DNA of 64,000 bases from an uncultured delta proteobacterium (GCA_903907985.1 CAIVQG010000043.1:62001-126000), one strand, 5' to 3'; counted from the stretch's first letter, positions 43,141 to 53,648 are shown. A program made the numbers and translations. Notes: a model not told the origin generated them from the letters alone.

Positions 43141-45054
43141 TTATATTTTTTCCCTCAGGATCCGATGATCTTCTACACGAACGGTCAGCTTATTCATATC
43201 GAAATATTCCATCAGCGGGATTATATATTTGCGGGAAAGGTTGGTTAATCCTTTGAAACTGCCCGGTGTGGCTTGGCCATCTTTTATTAACAATGCTTTA
43301 TAGTCTTTTCGTAATTGTTCGAGAGACTTGCCGTCAAAGCAGAGATCTTCGTTGATCTTGATCAATTCGCCATTTTTAATCATTAGTTTAATGATGCTTT
43401 GCGCCTGGGATTGCTGATCCTTAAATCCGGCAATTACATCAGGAAGCGCCGGTGGTGTCAGACCTGCCTTCTGGTATATCGCGGCAATCGTAAGATGTAT
43501 TGAATCAAGATTTCCGGTCATTTGAATCTGGTGCGCTGTCAGGCGCACATTATCTTTGTCGCTGACAATGGTTTTATTTTTGCCTAAACTGCGTAAGGCC
43601 ATATTAAATAATTTCGTGGAGATCGGACGGCCCAGAGCAGCTTTCAGTTCTTCCTTGGAAATGCCCTCTTGCAGAGGATTCTTTTCATGATAGGCCTCAA
43701 TATTCCGGGTAATCAGTTCTTCGAGTTGATGATAAAAATATTCGGAGATTACCGATGTGTCTTCGCCATCCAATAAAATTGCCTTTTGGCGGGAAAATAA
43801 ATTTTCTAATACTTCTTTAATTTTTCTGGTGCTTATGCCTAAACGAAAGGCGAGGCCATGGAGGTTGATGCCGGCAAATCCGGTTCTTTCCATGATGACG
43901 GAAATTCTTTCCGGCAAAGCTCCGTTTTGCAATTGCTCCAATTCGCTGATAACTTTTTCATTTTGTCTTTTGTGTTTTACCGGCTGCGGATCGATAATCT
44001 GGCCGCCACCGATTGTTGTTACCGGCGAGTAACTACGCAAAACGAAATGTTCGCCGGCAACAACAACAGTTTTATTGACCAGCACCAACTGGGCATAAGC
44101 CTTTTCTCCCGGAAGAAGTTCGTCTTGCGTAAGCAATACTATCCGGGCGATAACTTCACTTGTTCCTGTGTGCAGACGCACTAATGCCCTTTTTTTCAGG
44201 GTTTTAGAATTTGCCGCCAGATATTCGACTAAAACATCAAGCCTTTGCGATGGCCAGACGGTTTGCGGACGCGTAAGAACGTCACCGCGGTTGATACTTG
44301 ATTTTTCCGCCCCCTGCAGGTTTATTGCTGTGCGCTGTCCGGACCAGGCTTCTTCCACCGGCTGATTATGAACTTGAATACCTCGAATACGCGAAGTCAT
44401 TTTTCCCGGAAGAATTTGTATTTCTTCTCCAACTTTAATGCAGCCGGAAACGAGTGTCCCGGTAACAACGGTGCCAAACCCCTTCATTGTGAAAACGCGG
44501 TCTACTGGCAGGCGAAATATACCATCATCTGTTTTTTCAGTAATTTTTCTTACAGTAGCATCAATCGCGTCTATGAGATCAGACAGGCCTTCCTGTTTGA
44601 TGGCGGAAACCGGTATAACTGGAGCGTCCTCTAAAAAGGAGCCGCGGAGAAATTCAGCTATCTCCGATTTGACCAGTTCCAGCCAGTCCGCCTCCACCAT
44701 ATCAATTTTTGTCAAAGCTACAAGGCCGCAAGTTATACCCAGAAGTGAGCAGATATGCAGGTGTTCCTTTGTCTGCGGCATAATCCCTTCATCGGCTGCG
44801 ATAACCAGCATCACCAAATCAATGCCTGCCGCTCCAGAAACCATGTTTTTAATAAATTTTTCATGTCCCGGAACATCAACAATACCAACTGTTTGTCCGG
44901 AAGGAAGGGTAAGCGAGGCAAATCCCAGCTCGATGGTAATGCCTCTTTCTTTTTCTTCTTTTAAACGGTCAGTGTCTACGCCGGTGAGTGCCTTGATTAA
45001 TGCAGTTTTTCCATGATCGACATGTCCTGCTGTCCCTAATACAAAATGTTTCAT
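43141..45054 (-). CDS. selB: Selenocysteine-specific elongation factor SelB
   Basis: SelB brings selenocysteyl-tRNA to UGA codons marked by a SECIS hairpin. The 637-residue protein has the GTPase motifs GHVDHGKT (10-17), DVPGHE and TKID, the domain II/III barrels, and a long C-terminal part (about 370-637) of winged-helix repeats that bind the SECIS RNA. The N-terminal [23 protein letters not shown] is diagnostic for SelB against EF-Tu. The organism therefore probably makes selenoproteins. selA, selC, selD and a Sec-containing gene were not recognised in the window. Confidence 0.96.
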   Translation of the reverse strand: MKHFVLGTAGHVDHGKTALIKALTGVDTDRLKEEKERGITIELGFASLTLPSGQTVGIVDVPGHEKFIKNMVSGAAGIDLVMLVIAADEGIMPQTKEHLHICSLLGITCGLVALTKIDMVEADWLELVKSEIAEFLRGSFLEDAPVIPVSAIKQEGLSDLIDAIDATVRKITEKTDDGIFRLPVDRVFTMKGFGTVVTGTLVSGCIKVGEEIQILPGKMTSRIRGIQVHNQPVEEAWSGQRTAINLQGAEKSSINRGDVLTRPQTVWPSQRLDVLVEYLAANSKTLKKRALVRLHTGTSEVIARIVLLTQDELLPGEKAYAQLVLVNKTVVVAGEHFVLRSYSPVTTIGGGQIIDPQPVKHKRQNEKVISELEQLQNGALPERISVIMERTGFAGINLHGLAFRLGISTRKIKEVLENLFSRQKAILLDGEDTSVISEYFYHQLEELITRNIEAYHEKNPLQEGISKEELKAALGRPISTKLFNMALRSLGKNKTIVSDKDNVRLTAHQIQMTGNLDSIHLTIAAIYQKAGLTPPALPDVIAGFKDQQSQAQSIIKLMIKNGELIKINEDLCFDGKSLEQLRKDYKALLIKDGQATPGSFKGLTNLSRKYIIPLMEYFDMNKLTVRVEDHRILREKI

Positions 45055-45210
45055 TTTGGGAAAGTAACAAACTCCTCATTTTTTCACAACATCATATTTT
45101 AAGTATTATTATCTGAGGAAAAAACTGCGGAAAGGCAAAAAATGTGTTGGAATTTAGTTGTTGAAAATGCCGCCGGTAATTGTTAGAAGCAAACCAAAAA
45201 GAGGTGGCGT

Positions 45211-45636
45211 TTGCGTATTCTTGGTCTGGACTATGGTGAAAAAAGAATTGGTGTAGCTATTTGCGATGAGTTGGGGTTGACAGCTCAAGGTTTGCCGACG
45301 ATCATTCGCAAAACAAAAAAACACGATTGGGAGATTTTAGCAGGTCTAATCAAAAACTATAATGTCGAGAAAATTGTAATCGGTTATCCTGTTCGCCTTG
45401 ATGGTTCCGAAGGAATCCAATGTGAAAAAGTTAACCGGTTTGCTACGATTATGAATAAAACTTTTTCCTTATCGATAATTAAATGGCCGGAAACTCTATC
45501 CACAAAAGAAGCTGAAGAAATATTGATTAATTCCGGGATGCATTGGAAAAAAAGGAAGAAAACAGTAGATAAACTGGCCGCCTGTATTATCCTTCAGGGT
45601 TATCTGGACTCCTTAGGCCCGAAAAACATTAATTAA
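45211..45636 (+). CDS. ruvX: Putative pre-16S rRNA nuclease / Holliday-junction resolvase YqgF
   Basis: A 141-residue RNase H-fold protein. The start MRILGLDYGEKRIGVAICDE carries the first catalytic aspartate, and VIGYPVRLDGSEG plus the later KKTVDKLAACIILQGYLDS are family features. The start codon is TTG after AGAGGTGG. YqgF matures the 5' end of 16S rRNA in E. coli. It sits 19 bp before mltG, a frequent pairing. Confidence 0.92.
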   Translation: MRILGLDYGEKRIGVAICDELGLTAQGLPTIIRKTKKHDWEILAGLIKNYNVEKIVIGYPVRLDGSEGIQCEKVNRFATIMNKTFSLSIIKWPETLSTKEAEEILINSGMHWKKRKKTVDKLAACIILQGYLDSLGPKNIN

Positions 45637-45655
45637 TCCGATAAAATTTAAAAAT

Positions 45656-46669
45656 ATGAAAAAGATACTAACTAAAAAAAAATACGTTATCTTGTCGCTT
45701 GTTGTCGGTATTGTTATATATTCTGTGCTGCTGATAAATTATGCGACAAATCCCATTGACGAGAAAAAAAACCCGGTTATTGTTGATATACCAAACGGTT
45801 CCAGCTTCCTGAAGCTAACCGAAATTCTTAACGATGCTGGCATGATCAAAAGCCGGATATTGTTTTACGGCCTGGCGATAACCAGACAGGCGTTGAGTTC
45901 TATTCGCGCCGGGGAGTATGAATTTAATACTTCCATGACTCCGTCGGCCGTAATTTCCAAGTTGCTCCGGGGCGAAATAAAGACCTATCGCGTGACTATT
46001 CCGGAAGATTATTCGATAAAAGAAATAGCTGACCGCCTTCTGGAATATAAATTAATTGACGAGGAATCTTTTTTTGAACTGGCCGAGGATGAAGAATTCT
46101 TGAAGTCTGTGGGCATTAAGGCCCCTTCCGTCGAGGGATATCTCTTTCCGGAGACATATTATTTTGACAGGTCCATGAGTACGCGCCAGATTATGCGCAT
46201 TATGGTCAACCAGTTTTGGAAAAAAGTTACACCGGCAATGGTTGACAAGGCGGGGAAGATGGGTTTTAGCGTACAGCAATATATAACGTTAGCCTCAATC
46301 ATCGGCAAAGAATCAGGTAATAATGATGAGAAGCCCTTGATTTCATCTGTATTTCACAACAGATTAAAAAGAAAAATGCGTCTGCAAAGCGATCCGACCG
46401 CTGTATATGATCTGGAAAATTTTACCGGCGCTGTGAAGCGCAGTCATCTGAAAAGAAATTCACCATATAATACTTATATCATCAATGGTTTGCCTCCGGG
46501 ACCAATTGCCAATCCTGGGCTTGATTCTCTGAAAGCGACTATCTATCCGGCAAACGCCAATTATCTTTACTTTGTTCTTCAGAGCGATGGTTCGCATTTT
46601 TTTTCCTCTTCCCTGGAAATACACAATCAAGCAGTTTCCCGATATCGAGTGAAAAAAAATAAAAAATAG
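45656..46669 (+). CDS. mltG: Endolytic transglycosylase MltG (YceG)
   Basis: A 337-residue inner-membrane protein with an N-terminal membrane segment (about 9-28), a LysM-like domain and the YceG catalytic domain. The catalytic glutamate is in LASIIGKESGN, followed by SSVFHNRLKRKMRLQSDPTAVY and NSPYNTYIINGLPPGPIANPG. MltG cuts nascent glycan strands and sets their length. It directly precedes the dcw cluster, separated by 263 bp containing the cluster's promoter. Small oddity: the family's usual EKE(T/S) reads GKES here. Confidence 0.95.
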   Translation: MKKILTKKKYVILSLVVGIVIYSVLLINYATNPIDEKKNPVIVDIPNGSSFLKLTEILNDAGMIKSRILFYGLAITRQALSSIRAGEYEFNTSMTPSAVISKLLRGEIKTYRVTIPEDYSIKEIADRLLEYKLIDEESFFELAEDEEFLKSVGIKAPSVEGYLFPETYYFDRSMSTRQIMRIMVNQFWKKVTPAMVDKAGKMGFSVQQYITLASIIGKESGNNDEKPLISSVFHNRLKRKMRLQSDPTAVYDLENFTGAVKRSHLKRNSPYNTYIINGLPPGPIANPGLDSLKATIYPANANYLYFVLQSDGSHFFSSSLEIHNQAVSRYRVKKNKK

Positions 46670-46862
46670 TGTGTCTTTGTCTTCCTATATCACTGTATAT
46701 ATTCAATATAATTAATAATCTATCCATCAGTGTGACTTTATAACCATCAGGTAAAAAATATTTTGCAGGCTTTTTTGTGGCTGCAAAATTACATCAGGAA
46801 CATTTCAGTGATTTTCTCAGTGATTTTAAGTCAATAAATCAGAAAAAAGTTAAAATTTTTTC

Positions 46863-46891
46863 TTGACAAAGCCAATGGCCATCTTTATAGT
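46863..46891 (+). promoter_or_regulatory. Promoter of the dcw cluster
   Basis: TTGACA (46863-46868), 17 bp, TATAGT (46886-46891): near-consensus sigma-70 type. Predicted start about 46898, so the mraZ leader is only about 35 nt. Confidence 0.8.
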
Positions 46892-46899
46892 CAGCCACG

Positions 46900-46924
46900 T
46901 GGAGTAAAGTGGTTTATTGTGGAG
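46900..46924 (+). promoter_or_regulatory. Putative MraZ operator (three TGG boxes, 10-bp period)
   Basis: TGGAG (46900), TGGTT (46910) and TGGAG (46920) are separated by exactly five bases each, the layout of known MraZ sites (three TGGGN-like boxes with 5-bp spacers). They cover the predicted transcription start and the mraZ ribosome site, so binding would block the promoter. Confidence 0.65.
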
Positions 46925-46932
46925 GGAAATAA

Positions 46933-47379
46933 GTGTCAGATTTTCGTGGTCAATACCATCACAGCATTGATGAAAAGGGTAGAATCATATTTCCATCCAA
47001 GTTCCGGGAGGCTTTTGCCCAGAAGTATGACAACCGGATGGTCATTACCAACTGGGATGGATATTTGATTGTATTTCCTTTTGCTGAATGGCGTCTCATT
47101 GAGGAAAAAGTATCACAAAAACCTATTTTAAACAAGGGTTTTCGTGATTTCCAACGTTTCTTTATGTCTGGAGCTGTTGACTGTAATCTGGACGGGCAGG
47201 GACGTGTGCTCATTCCGCCGACGTTACGTGAATATGCAAAATTGGAGAAAGATATTGTTTTGGCCGGAATGCTGAAAAATATTGAAATTTGGCCCAAAGA
47301 CCGTTTCGAAGAAAAACTGAAACTGTCCAGCGGTGAAATTGATAAAGATAACGACATCGCTTCTGATTTGGGAATATAA
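46933..47379 (+). CDS. mraZ: Division/cell-wall cluster transcriptional regulator MraZ
   Basis: MraZ is a ring-forming DNA-binding protein that represses its own dcw promoter. The 148-residue protein contains two SpoVT/AbrB-type halves: FRGQYHHSIDEKGRIIFPSKFRE and SGAVDCNLDGQGRVLIPPTLREYA, each with the DxxGR motif. The start is GTG after GTGGAGGGAAATAA. Three TGG boxes with 10-bp period lie between the -10 element and the start codon. It is followed 3 bp later by rsmH. Confidence 0.97.
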   Translation: MSDFRGQYHHSIDEKGRIIFPSKFREAFAQKYDNRMVITNWDGYLIVFPFAEWRLIEEKVSQKPILNKGFRDFQRFFMSGAVDCNLDGQGRVLIPPTLREYAKLEKDIVLAGMLKNIEIWPKDRFEEKLKLSSGEIDKDNDIASDLGI

Positions 47380-47382
47380 GGC

Positions 47383-48318
47383 ATGGATACCGACTTCCGT
47401 CATGAGCCGGTAATGCTGCAAGAAGTTATTGATTGGCTTTGTATTAAGACAAATGGAATTTATGTGGATGGCACTGTCGGGGGCGCAGGCCATGCTTATG
47501 CGATACTCAGGGCAACCAATGGTTTTTTAGTTGGGATTGACTGTGACGATGATGCCCTCACGGCCGCAGAGGCGCGGCTGGCCGAATTCGGTTCCCGGAC
47601 GGTGCTTGTAAAAGCTAATTTTGCCGAGCTAGGTTCTGTTCTGGAAAAGTTACAGATAAAAAAAGTTGATGGCATTCTCCTGGACATGGGGGTTTCTTCG
47701 CATCAACTGGATCGAGCGGAAAGAGGCTTTAGTTTTAATCAACCGGCGCCACTCGATATGCGGATGGATCGCAGTTTGAAGCTCAGCGCTTACGATATTG
47801 TCAACAGCTTTGCCCAAAAAGATTTGGAAAAAATTATTCGTGCTTTCGGGGAAGAAAAAATGGCAAGTAGGATTGCAAGGGCAATATCGCAAAAAAGACA
47901 GTTATCTCCACTGGAAACTACCGTGGAACTAGCTGCCGTCATTGCTTCCGCCATGCCCGCAAAATTACGCTGGCAGAAGATCCATCCCGCCACAAAAACA
48001 TTCCAAGCAATTAGAATTGCCGTTAATAAGGAATTGGACAGCATTAAGCCTGTAATTGATTCTGCTGTGAGTGTATTAAATCGCGGTGGCCGCATTGGTA
48101 TTATCTCTTTTCATTCTCTGGAAGACCGAATTGTTAAAAATGAATTTCGTAACCTTGAGGGTGCCTGCATCTGTCCCAAAGATGTGCCGATTTGCACCTG
48201 CAGGCGTGAAGCCATGCTCAAGGTACTGACGAAAAAAGCGTTGGTCCCCGCGGCTGCCGAAATAGCAGCAAATCCACGCTCCCGCAGCGCTAAACTGCGC
48301 GTAGCTCAGAGGGTTTAA
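47383..48318 (+). CDS. rsmH: 16S rRNA (cytosine(1402)-N4)-methyltransferase
   Basis: RsmH (MraW) methylates C1402 in the decoding centre of 16S rRNA using SAM. The 311-residue protein begins HEPVMLQEVIDWL, has the SAM-binding YVDGTVGGAGHAYAIL, GILLDMGVSSHQLD, and the FQAIRIAVNKELDSI and ISFHSLEDRIVKN signatures. Normal length; second gene of the dcw cluster in the usual place. Confidence 0.98.
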   Translation: MDTDFRHEPVMLQEVIDWLCIKTNGIYVDGTVGGAGHAYAILRATNGFLVGIDCDDDALTAAEARLAEFGSRTVLVKANFAELGSVLEKLQIKKVDGILLDMGVSSHQLDRAERGFSFNQPAPLDMRMDRSLKLSAYDIVNSFAQKDLEKIIRAFGEEKMASRIARAISQKRQLSPLETTVELAAVIASAMPAKLRWQKIHPATKTFQAIRIAVNKELDSIKPVIDSAVSVLNRGGRIGIISFHSLEDRIVKNEFRNLEGACICPKDVPICTCRREAMLKVLTKKALVPAAAEIAANPRSRSAKLRVAQRV

Positions 48319-48319
48319 C

Positions 48320-48661
48320 ATGGAACAGGCTGTCAGTGCACAGGGCATATCACAGGTAAGGGAGGAAAAAAAGGCAGCGTCCGACGGCATTAAGTATCCG
48401 ACTTTTATTGTAGTGGCGATAGTGTTGATGTTTGTCGCCCTGATATATGTTGGTTCGCACATCCGCATGACGGAACTGGAATATAAAGTTACGGCGGAAT
48501 TAAGTGCTAATGAGCAAATGCTGGAAGAACAAAAAAAACTGAAGCTGGAATATGCGATGCTTAAGTCGCCGCAGCGAATAGAAGGCATAGCACGAAGCAG
48601 GTTGCTAATGTCCTATCCTGAAAGAGATCAAGTAATTGTCTTGAAAAATTCGGGAGAATAA
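48320..48661 (+). CDS. ftsL: Cell division protein FtsL
   Basis: A 113-residue bitopic membrane protein: cytoplasmic N-terminus of about 33 residues, one membrane helix (about 34-54) and a periplasmic leucine-zipper-like coiled coil (about 58-95) that pairs with FtsB. FtsL proteins are poorly conserved, so the call rests on architecture, size and position between rsmH and ftsI. Confidence 0.9.
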   Translation: MEQAVSAQGISQVREEKKAASDGIKYPTFIVVAIVLMFVALIYVGSHIRMTELEYKVTAELSANEQMLEEQKKLKLEYAMLKSPQRIEGIARSRLLMSYPERDQVIVLKNSGE

Positions 48662-48662
48662 G

Positions 48663-50639
48663 ATGGCGGTCGAAACGAAAAAAAAGCTTAAAATCAGGAT
48701 TGTCAGTGTCTTATTAATTTTTCTGATATTATTTATCGCCCTGCTTTCCCGTGCATTTCAATTGCAGATATTGTCCGGCCAGAAACTGAAAACTATGGCG
48801 CAAAGGCAGCAAACAACCACACTGCAATTGCAACCGGAAAGAGGAGTAATTTACGACCGCAACGGCGAAAAACTGGCGGCATCAATTATGGCCGATTCCG
48901 TATGTGCCGATCCCTCTAAAATTGCCGATCCCGTGCGAACGTCCCAGCAAATATCTGATATTCTTCATCTGGATAAGACTGTGGTCTTCAAGAAAATATC
49001 GGAGCCGAAAAACTTTTGCTGGCTGGCCAGAAGAATTTCTCCGGAGCAGGCAGCTCATGTGGAGGCCGCAAATATTGAAGGGATCGTTCTGGTTAAAGAG
49101 CCGAAGCGTTTTTATCCAAATGGCGAACTTGCGGCGCATATGCTTGGATTTGTCGGCGCCGATGCCACCGGTTTAGAAGGACTGGAAAAAAAGTATAACG
49201 AAGTTCTTAAGGGAAAGCCGGGAAAAATAGCCTGGGCGCGTGATGCTAAAGGCAAAAAATTGTTTTTACGTGTAGAAAAAAATGAGGCAAAAAAAGATGA
49301 AAATATTGATCTCGTTTTGACAATTGATAGCCGCATTCAATACCTGGTAGAAACGCATTTGAAAGATGCGGTTTTAAGCAAGGGAGCAAAAGGTGGTCTG
49401 GCGATCGTTATGGATCCCAAGACCGGGGAGATTCTGGCCCTGGCCAATGAGGGCAGATTCAATCCCAATAACGTTAACGGCTTAATTCCGGATAAATGGC
49501 GCAACCGGGCCATTGCCGATTTTTATGATCCCGGTTCTACATTTAAACCATTTCTGGTGGCGGCGGCTTTGGAAGAAAAAGCGATTAAAGAAACAGACAG
49601 ATTTTATTGTGAAAACGGATCTTTTGCTATAGCCGACCGGACCATTCATGAAGCTAATCATGGGCGCCACGGAGTATTGGCCGTACCGGACATATTAAAA
49701 TACTCCAGTAATATAGGTTCTGTGAAGATAGCCCAGAAGCTGGGCAAAGAAAAGTTCTCCGAGTATATTGAACGCTTTGGTTTTGGAGCGAAAACGGGGA
49801 TAGATCTGCCGGGCGAATCGACCGGAATGGTAAGGCCCGTGCATAATTGGACAAAAGTTGATGCAGCAACAATTGCTTTTGGCCAGGGTATTTCGGTTAC
49901 GGGTATTCAATTAATTTCAGCAATGTCGGCAATTGCCAATAATGGAGTTTTGATGAAGCCATATATTGTGCGTGGATTTGCCGACAAAAATAACCGTCTG
50001 ATCAAGATGTATACACCAACGGTTGTTCGGACGGTTGTTTCTCCAGGCGTTGCAAAAAAATTAACCGGTATGCTGACGGAAGTTGTCGGGGCTGTTGACG
50101 GTACCGGTAAAAATGCCCGCATTGTCAATGTGGCTGTTGCCGGTAAAACGGGAACTTCGCAAAAATTTGACCATACCCGCGGTGTCTATTCGTCGGAAAA
50201 AGTGCGTACATCCTTTATTGGGTTTTTCCCGGCTGAAAATCCTCAGGTGGCCATTTTGGTGACTCTGGATGAGCCGCAACGCGATAAGTGGGGCGGTGTA
50301 GCTGCTGCTCCGGTTTTTAAAAATATCGGCGAACAGATACTGAACTGCTTTAAAACAAACATCCGGGAAACACCGGTATTTGAGCAGGAAAAGACAAATA
50401 AAGCACAGCTGGTTTCGAGTCAGCATACTTTAGCACCGGGTAATGTTGCCCTGGATGATGAATCAGTTATGCCCGATTTTTCAAATATGACGATCAGAGA
50501 AGTGATGAAGAAAGCCAGGGAGAGATCAATAGAAGTGAAAATATCCGGCAATGGCTGGGCGACAAGCCAGTATCCGCAGGCCGGGGCACAACTTGGTGAA
50601 GAACGGGTTTGCAATGTTACATTTGGATTAAATAACTGA
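48663..50639 (+). CDS. ftsI: Septal penicillin-binding protein 3 (FtsI) with C-terminal PASTA domain
   Basis: FtsI is the transpeptidase that cross-links septal peptidoglycan. The 658-residue protein has an N-terminal membrane anchor (about 10-32), a dimerisation domain (RGVIYDRNGEKLA) and the transpeptidase domain with STFK (S292), SSN (in KYSSNIGS) and KTG (in AGKTGTSQ). After that, residues about 600-658 form one PASTA domain (VMPDFSNMTIREVMKKA). It starts one base after the ftsL stop. E. coli FtsI lacks PASTA; its presence here follows the deltaproteobacterial/Gram-positive pattern. Confidence 0.97.
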   Translation: MAVETKKKLKIRIVSVLLIFLILFIALLSRAFQLQILSGQKLKTMAQRQQTTTLQLQPERGVIYDRNGEKLAASIMADSVCADPSKIADPVRTSQQISDILHLDKTVVFKKISEPKNFCWLARRISPEQAAHVEAANIEGIVLVKEPKRFYPNGELAAHMLGFVGADATGLEGLEKKYNEVLKGKPGKIAWARDAKGKKLFLRVEKNEAKKDENIDLVLTIDSRIQYLVETHLKDAVLSKGAKGGLAIVMDPKTGEILALANEGRFNPNNVNGLIPDKWRNRAIADFYDPGSTFKPFLVAAALEEKAIKETDRFYCENGSFAIADRTIHEANHGRHGVLAVPDILKYSSNIGSVKIAQKLGKEKFSEYIERFGFGAKTGIDLPGESTGMVRPVHNWTKVDAATIAFGQGISVTGIQLISAMSAIANNGVLMKPYIVRGFADKNNRLIKMYTPTVVRTVVSPGVAKKLTGMLTEVVGAVDGTGKNARIVNVAVAGKTGTSQKFDHTRGVYSSEKVRTSFIGFFPAENPQVAILVTLDEPQRDKWGGVAAAPVFKNIGEQILNCFKTNIRETPVFEQEKTNKAQLVSSQHTLAPGNVALDDESVMPDFSNMTIREVMKKARERSIEVKISGNGWATSQYPQAGAQLGEERVCNVTFGLNN

Positions 50640-50646
50640 GGTGGCA

Positions 50647-52167
50647 ATGAAACTGGGGCAACTGCTCGAAGGAATAGACAGTATGAATATTTCCGGAGAA
50701 TTCACGGAAGAAATCTCCACTGTTTGTTATTCGGCGGATCAGTGCCAGGACGGCTCCGTCTTTGTGGCCATTCCCGGGTTAAAGTATGACGGCCATGATT
50801 TTATTGGGGAGGCAATTGCCCACGGGGCAAAGTATATCGTGCAGGAAAAAGATATCCAGTTGCCTCGTCCTATAACGGGCATTAATGTGGCTAGCAGCCG
50901 GCGTGCTTTAGGAATCTTAGCTAAAAACTATTTCGGTGATCCTTCGGCAAGTCTCATTTTGATTGCAGTCGTCGGGACAAACGGGAAAACAACTATTACA
51001 TACCTACTGGAATCTATTTTGCGGGGGGCTGGTTTTAAATGTGGTGTTTTAGGAACGGTCAATTACCGATTCAATGATAAAACCTATCCTGCGCCCAATA
51101 CAACTCCCGAATCTTATGAGCTGCAGAAAATTCTTCGCCAAATGGCCGATGATGGTGTGACGCACGTTATCGCCGAGGTATCCTCACATGCCATTGATTT
51201 AAAAAGGGTAGATGATTGCGACTTTGATCTGGGTATTTTTACCAACCTTACCCGCGACCATCTTGATTATCACAAGACGATGGAAAATTATTTTCAAGCC
51301 AAGAAAAGGTTTTTTTCCGAAGTACTGTCGGAAAGCGGCAAATCTCATTTACGGAAAATGGTAATTAATAACGATGACCAGTGGGGGCAAAGAATCATTC
51401 AGGAAACTCCGCTTGCGGCATTGACCTATGGCATCGAAAGCAATTGCAATGTAAAGGTGATTGATTATGAACTTTCACTTTCCGGAATCAAAGCCCGGAT
51501 AAACATTTTCGGGGAAACACTTTCTATTCAATCTCCGCTTATTGGTAAATTCAATCTTTACAATATTCTGGCTGCAGCCGGAGCTTCATCTCTTCTCCAT
51601 ATCCCGCAGACATTGATTAAGGCAGGTATAGAGAATCTGTCCTGTGTGCCCGGACGGTTGGAAAGTATCGAATCAAGTTCTGGCATAAGTGTTTTTGTGG
51701 ATTACGCGCACACGGATGATGCTTTAAGGCGAGTACTGCAAAATTTAACTGTCCTTAAGAAAAAACGGATTATCACAGTATTTGGCTGCGGTGGTAATCG
51801 TGATCGCGGCAAACGGCCACTGATGGGGGAGGCGGCGGTGAGTTACAGTGACCTGGCTATTATAACCTCGGACAATCCTCGTCTGGAAGATCCTGTGGCG
51901 ATTATCACGGAAATAGAAAACGGAATTGATCAAAAGAAGATTAAAAAGGTAGAAATTGATCAGTTGGGAATAATGAACGATGTTCATTCTTATACAGTCA
52001 TTCCCGACCGGGAAAAAGCGATTCAGGCTGCGATTCACACAGCCTTGGCGGGGGACATTGTTTTAATTGCCGGTAAGGGTCATGAAGATTATCAGATCGT
52101 GGGCACAAAGAAGATGCCTTTTGATGACTGCGTTGTTGCAGCAAATGCTTTAGAAATGAAGGGTTAA
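50647..52167 (+). CDS. murE: UDP-MurNAc-L-Ala-D-Glu:meso-diaminopimelate ligase
   Basis: MurE adds the third residue of the peptidoglycan stem peptide. I take the ATG at 50647, since the in-frame GTG six bases upstream belongs to its GAGGTGG ribosome site; this gives 506 residues. The P-loop is VVGTNGKTTITY, the carbamylated-lysine/substrate region reads LTRDHLDYHKTM, and the amino-acid selecting motif is DNPR (TSDNPRLEDP), which indicates meso-diaminopimelate rather than lysine. Thus the cell wall is of the Gram-negative A1-gamma type. Confidence 0.97.
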   Translation: MKLGQLLEGIDSMNISGEFTEEISTVCYSADQCQDGSVFVAIPGLKYDGHDFIGEAIAHGAKYIVQEKDIQLPRPITGINVASSRRALGILAKNYFGDPSASLILIAVVGTNGKTTITYLLESILRGAGFKCGVLGTVNYRFNDKTYPAPNTTPESYELQKILRQMADDGVTHVIAEVSSHAIDLKRVDDCDFDLGIFTNLTRDHLDYHKTMENYFQAKKRFFSEVLSESGKSHLRKMVINNDDQWGQRIIQETPLAALTYGIESNCNVKVIDYELSLSGIKARINIFGETLSIQSPLIGKFNLYNILAAAGASSLLHIPQTLIKAGIENLSCVPGRLESIESSSGISVFVDYAHTDDALRRVLQNLTVLKKKRIITVFGCGGNRDRGKRPLMGEAAVSYSDLAIITSDNPRLEDPVAIITEIENGIDQKKIKKVEIDQLGIMNDVHSYTVIPDREKAIQAAIHTALAGDIVLIAGKGHEDYQIVGTKKMPFDDCVVAANALEMKG

Positions 52168-52175
52168 AGTAATTT

Positions 52176-53648
52176 ATGGTTAACCGCTCACCTATATTTA
52201 CTGCCACGCAGGTATTGAAAGCAACAGGCGGTGTTTTGCTGGCAGGAGAGCAGGGGAACACATTTCATGGAATTACAACTGATTCCCGTAAGGTGCAGGA
52301 TGGGAATTTGTTTGTTGCCCTGCAAGGCGAAAAATATGATGGCCATGATTTCGTGGAGCTGGCGTTAGAACAGGGAGCCGCAGGTATTTTGGTGCAGAAT
52401 GAGACGAAATTAAAGATAACTCCGCAAGAAAAGAAAGTAGCTGTAATCAAGGTTGCCGATACATTGCAGGCACTGGGTGATTTGGCGCAGAATTACCGGA
52501 AGCGCTTTCCCATTCCGGTGATTGGCTTAACCGGTTCTTCAGGTAAGACGACCACAAAGGAGATGATGGCGGCAATTATCGGTCGGGCGAAAATAGCTTT
52601 AACAACTGAAGGCAATTTAAACAATCTGATCGGATTGCCCCAGACGATATTCCGTTTAACGAACGATCACGAATTAGCTATCCTGGAAATGGGCACGAAT
52701 ACGCGCGGCGAGATCAAAAGGCTGACACAAATAGCCGCACCGGATATTGGTTTGATTACTAATATCGGTCCTGCGCATTTAGCAGGCTTCGGATCTGTCG
52801 ATATTGTCCGCGAGGAAAAGGGCGATTTGTTTTTTAATATGAAACCTACAGGGATGGCAATAATTAATCTGGATGATGAAGCCATACGTATTGTTACAGA
52901 GAGGTGGCCAGGCCGCCGCATTACTTTCGGCATGAGTCCTGAGGCCGATGTTACGGCAAAGGACATAGAAATGAACGGCGCCCGCGGTGTACGTTTCACG
53001 CTGGTAATCGGTGACAATGCACAAAATGTTGAGATGAAGATTGTTGGTATCCATCATGTTTACAATGCTCTGGCGGCATCAGCAACAGCGTGGGCGGCAG
53101 GCATTGACGGAAAGTCGATTGCGGAGGGCCTGGCCGCATTTAGGCCGGTTTCCGGGCGTATGCAAATGATCAAACTGCAAAACTGCGCTTTTGTTTTAGA
53201 TGATTCTTACAATGCCAATCCAGCATCAGTACGCGAAGCGTTGATGACACTGAAGGATTTGAAGAAGCATCACAGTGGGTATGTGTTTTTGGGGGACATG
53301 CTGGAATTGGGGACATTTGCTGATGAAATGCACCGTAAAATAGGATTCTTGATGGCGACAATCGGCGTAAATGCTGTCTTTTTGAAAGGTGATTTTGCCT
53401 CAGTCACTGCCGCCGGGGCAAGAGAAGGTGGTATGCTGCCGCAAAACATTTTCTTTTTGTCCGAGGAAGAAGACGGCATGTTATTTTTGAAAAAGAATTT
53501 AAAGAAGGGTGACTGGATCCTAGTGAAAGGGTCGCGCCGGCTGAAGATGGAAAATATTGCAGTTCAAATATGCGATTTATTCGGCAAAGCCGAAGCCGGA
53601 GTAAAGAGCAGCTCGTTATCTAATTTGTCGGGAGGTAATGAAAATTGA
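52176..53648 (+). CDS. murF: UDP-MurNAc-tripeptide:D-Ala-D-Ala ligase
   Basis: MurF completes the pentapeptide precursor. The 490-residue protein has the ATP loop [43 protein letters not shown] and the C-terminal [16 protein letters not shown] with its conserved asparagines. It starts 8 bp after murE and its stop overlaps the mraY start by four bases. No ddl gene is in the cluster, so D-Ala-D-Ala must be made by a ligase encoded elsewhere. Confidence 0.97.
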   Translation: MVNRSPIFTATQVLKATGGVLLAGEQGNTFHGITTDSRKVQDGNLFVALQGEKYDGHDFVELALEQGAAGILVQNETKLKITPQEKKVAVIKVADTLQALGDLAQNYRKRFPIPVIGLTGSSGKTTTKEMMAAIIGRAKIALTTEGNLNNLIGLPQTIFRLTNDHELAILEMGTNTRGEIKRLTQIAAPDIGLITNIGPAHLAGFGSVDIVREEKGDLFFNMKPTGMAIINLDDEAIRIVTERWPGRRITFGMSPEADVTAKDIEMNGARGVRFTLVIGDNAQNVEMKIVGIHHVYNALAASATAWAAGIDGKSIAEGLAAFRPVSGRMQMIKLQNCAFVLDDSYNANPASVREALMTLKDLKKHHSGYVFLGDMLELGTFADEMHRKIGFLMATIGVNAVFLKGDFASVTAAGAREGGMLPQNIFFLSEEEDGMLFLKKNLKKGDWILVKGSRRLKMENIAVQICDLFGKAEAGVKSSSLSNLSGGNEN

